Source of the DNA: Dysgonomonas sp. 520
Lineage (GTDB): Bacteria; Bacteroidota; Bacteroidia; Bacteroidales; Dysgonomonadaceae
Assembly: GCF_010501095.1 (NCBI RefSeq)
Contig: NZ_QVMP01000005.1
Location: 62,001-126,000 of the forward strand
Reading direction: 5' to 3'
Length of the DNA stretch: 64,000 bases
A program made the translations under genes and the position numbers. How positions within the stretch are numbered: the stretch's first letter is position 1; every line of letters begins with the position of its first letter. This document shows positions 63,221 through 64,000 of this stretch, piece by piece. The notes beneath the pieces are model-generated. The model was not told the DNA's origin, ran no database searches, and saw nothing but the letters and a program-made list of their open reading frames with translations.

Positions 63221-64000
63221 ATGTTAGAGTTTAAGAAGTATAATTCCATAGAGAATACCTACAATAAGGAATTCATGGACAAGATTAAAACAGAAGGATT
63301 CGATTCCTTACAATATGTGGTACAGGAGAAAGTACACGGAGCTAATTGTAGCTTTATAACAGATGGACAAACGGTACAATTTGCTAAACGAACAGGCTTA
63401 GTGGAAGCCGGAGAAAAATTCTATAATTATGAAGAACTTCTCGAAAAGTATAAAGAAAGAGTTATCGGGTTGTATCATCTGATTAAAGAAAAATATACCG
63501 ATACAGAAAGTGTATCAATATATGGAGAAATGTTTGGAGGTAAATATCCACATCCTGATATAATGAATGATACACGGATAATGTGTATTCAAAAAGGAGT
63601 ATTTTATAGCCCGAATCACGAATTTTACGGATTTGATCTATACGTTTGTGGAACAGAGAATAACAGGTATCTGCCAGTAAATGAAATGAACAGGTTCTTT
63701 GAAGAAGGAGGTTTCTTTTATGCGAAAACATTGCTAGAAGGGTCGTTGGATGAATGTTTATTGTATCCTAATGCTTTTCAAAGCCGGATCGCCGAATGGA
63801 TGGGACTTCCTCCTATTGAAGAAAACATTTGTGAAGGTGTGGTTATACGTCCTGAAGAGACTGTTTTTTTCAGAAATGGTTCACGGTTGCTTTTGAAGAA
63901 CAAGAACAGCAAGTTCTCAGAGAAGAAATCGATAAAGAAACGACAGTCAGCATTATTCGTCGAACCGACATACAGCGAAGAACTGAATAATTTGCTTGTA
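63221..64000 (+). CDS. RNA ligase, T4 Rnl2 type (cut by window end)
   Basis: The first 260 residues of an ATP-dependent RNA ligase. Motif I is QEKVHGANCSF (nucleophile Lys followed by VHG, as in the KIHG of Rnl2). SIYGEMFGGKYPHP is motif III-like, GFDLYV is IIIa, EGVVIRP is motif IV and LLLKNKNSKFSEK is motif V. Rnl2 enzymes seal nicks in double-stranded RNA or RNA-DNA. The C-terminal domain lies beyond the window. Start at ATG 63221, after a strong promoter and a long leader. Confidence 0.9.
   Translation, partial: MLEFKKYNSIENTYNKEFMDKIKTEGFDSLQYVVQEKVHGANCSFITDGQTVQFAKRTGLVEAGEKFYNYEELLEKYKERVIGLYHLIKEKYTDTESVSIYGEMFGGKYPHPDIMNDTRIMCIQKGVFYSPNHEFYGFDLYVCGTENNRYLPVNEMNRFFEEGGFFYAKTLLEGSLDECLLYPNAFQSRIAEWMGLPPIEENICEGVVIRPEETVFFRNGSRLLLKNKNSKFSEKKSIKKRQSALFVEPTYSEELNNLLV

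Overview
The window looks like the chromosome of a Bacteroidales bacterium, most like the Dysgonomonadaceae/Porphyromonadaceae; the genus is inference. The evidence is promoters of the Bacteroidetes type (TTTG, about 19 nt, TAnnTTTG), an LpxC-FabZ fusion, long-form IspG, a GT3 glycogen synthase, an SdhC-A-B operon in that order, and secreted proteins with what looks like a type IX sorting tail.

Layout. From 1 to 31 kb the content is mostly core: partial GIY-YIG protein, FtsK, an ABC-F ATPase, Kup, a HerA-like ATPase, a nucleosidase, a sugar aminotransferase, IspG, the lipid A block lpxD-lpxC/fabZ-lpxA, ComEC, Rpe, glycogen synthase, a LacI regulator, DAHP synthase/chorismate mutase and an S41 protease. 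From 31 to 50 kb come surface and envelope functions: methionine sulfoxide reductase, glycosyltransferase, L,D-transpeptidase, glucosaminidase, an LTA-synthase-like enzyme, and sdhCAB interrupted by a four-helix-bundle gene. This part also holds two paralogous modules (31.3-33.3 kb and 47.9-50.0 kb). Each has an exported protein next to an AraC regulator bracketed by inverted repeats, and the AraC gene points opposite ways in the two. That is what an invertible, phase-variable segment would look like.

From 50 kb to the end the DNA is an accessory island. An ADP-ribose group (macro-domain protein, small associated protein, ADP-ribosylglycohydrolase, NrtR-type regulator) is followed by a large RNA-repair cluster. 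One minus-strand operon encodes Hen1 2'-O-methyltransferase, a Pnkp-type RNA ligase, a HEPN-like protein and a T4-type kinase-phosphatase. A second encodes two RlaP-type nucleotidyltransferases and an unknown protein. Divergently lie a ferredoxin-nitroreductase and a WYL regulator, then a second RNA ligase (Rnl2 type) that runs off the window.

The most striking item is at 60690-60892, in the leader of the nucleotidyltransferase operon: a tRNA-shaped element with a canonical acceptor stem, D-arm, long variable arm and T-arm, but with 123 nt in place of the 7-nt anticodon loop. Both RNA-repair operons start from near-identical promoters carrying the same palindrome (TRCGCA-N7-TGCGYA), which the WYL protein may bind. 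Together they suggest a regulated system for sealing and protecting cleaved tRNAs with its own tRNA-mimic RNA.

Intergenic DNA in the first 48 kb carries mosaics of short palindromic repeats.
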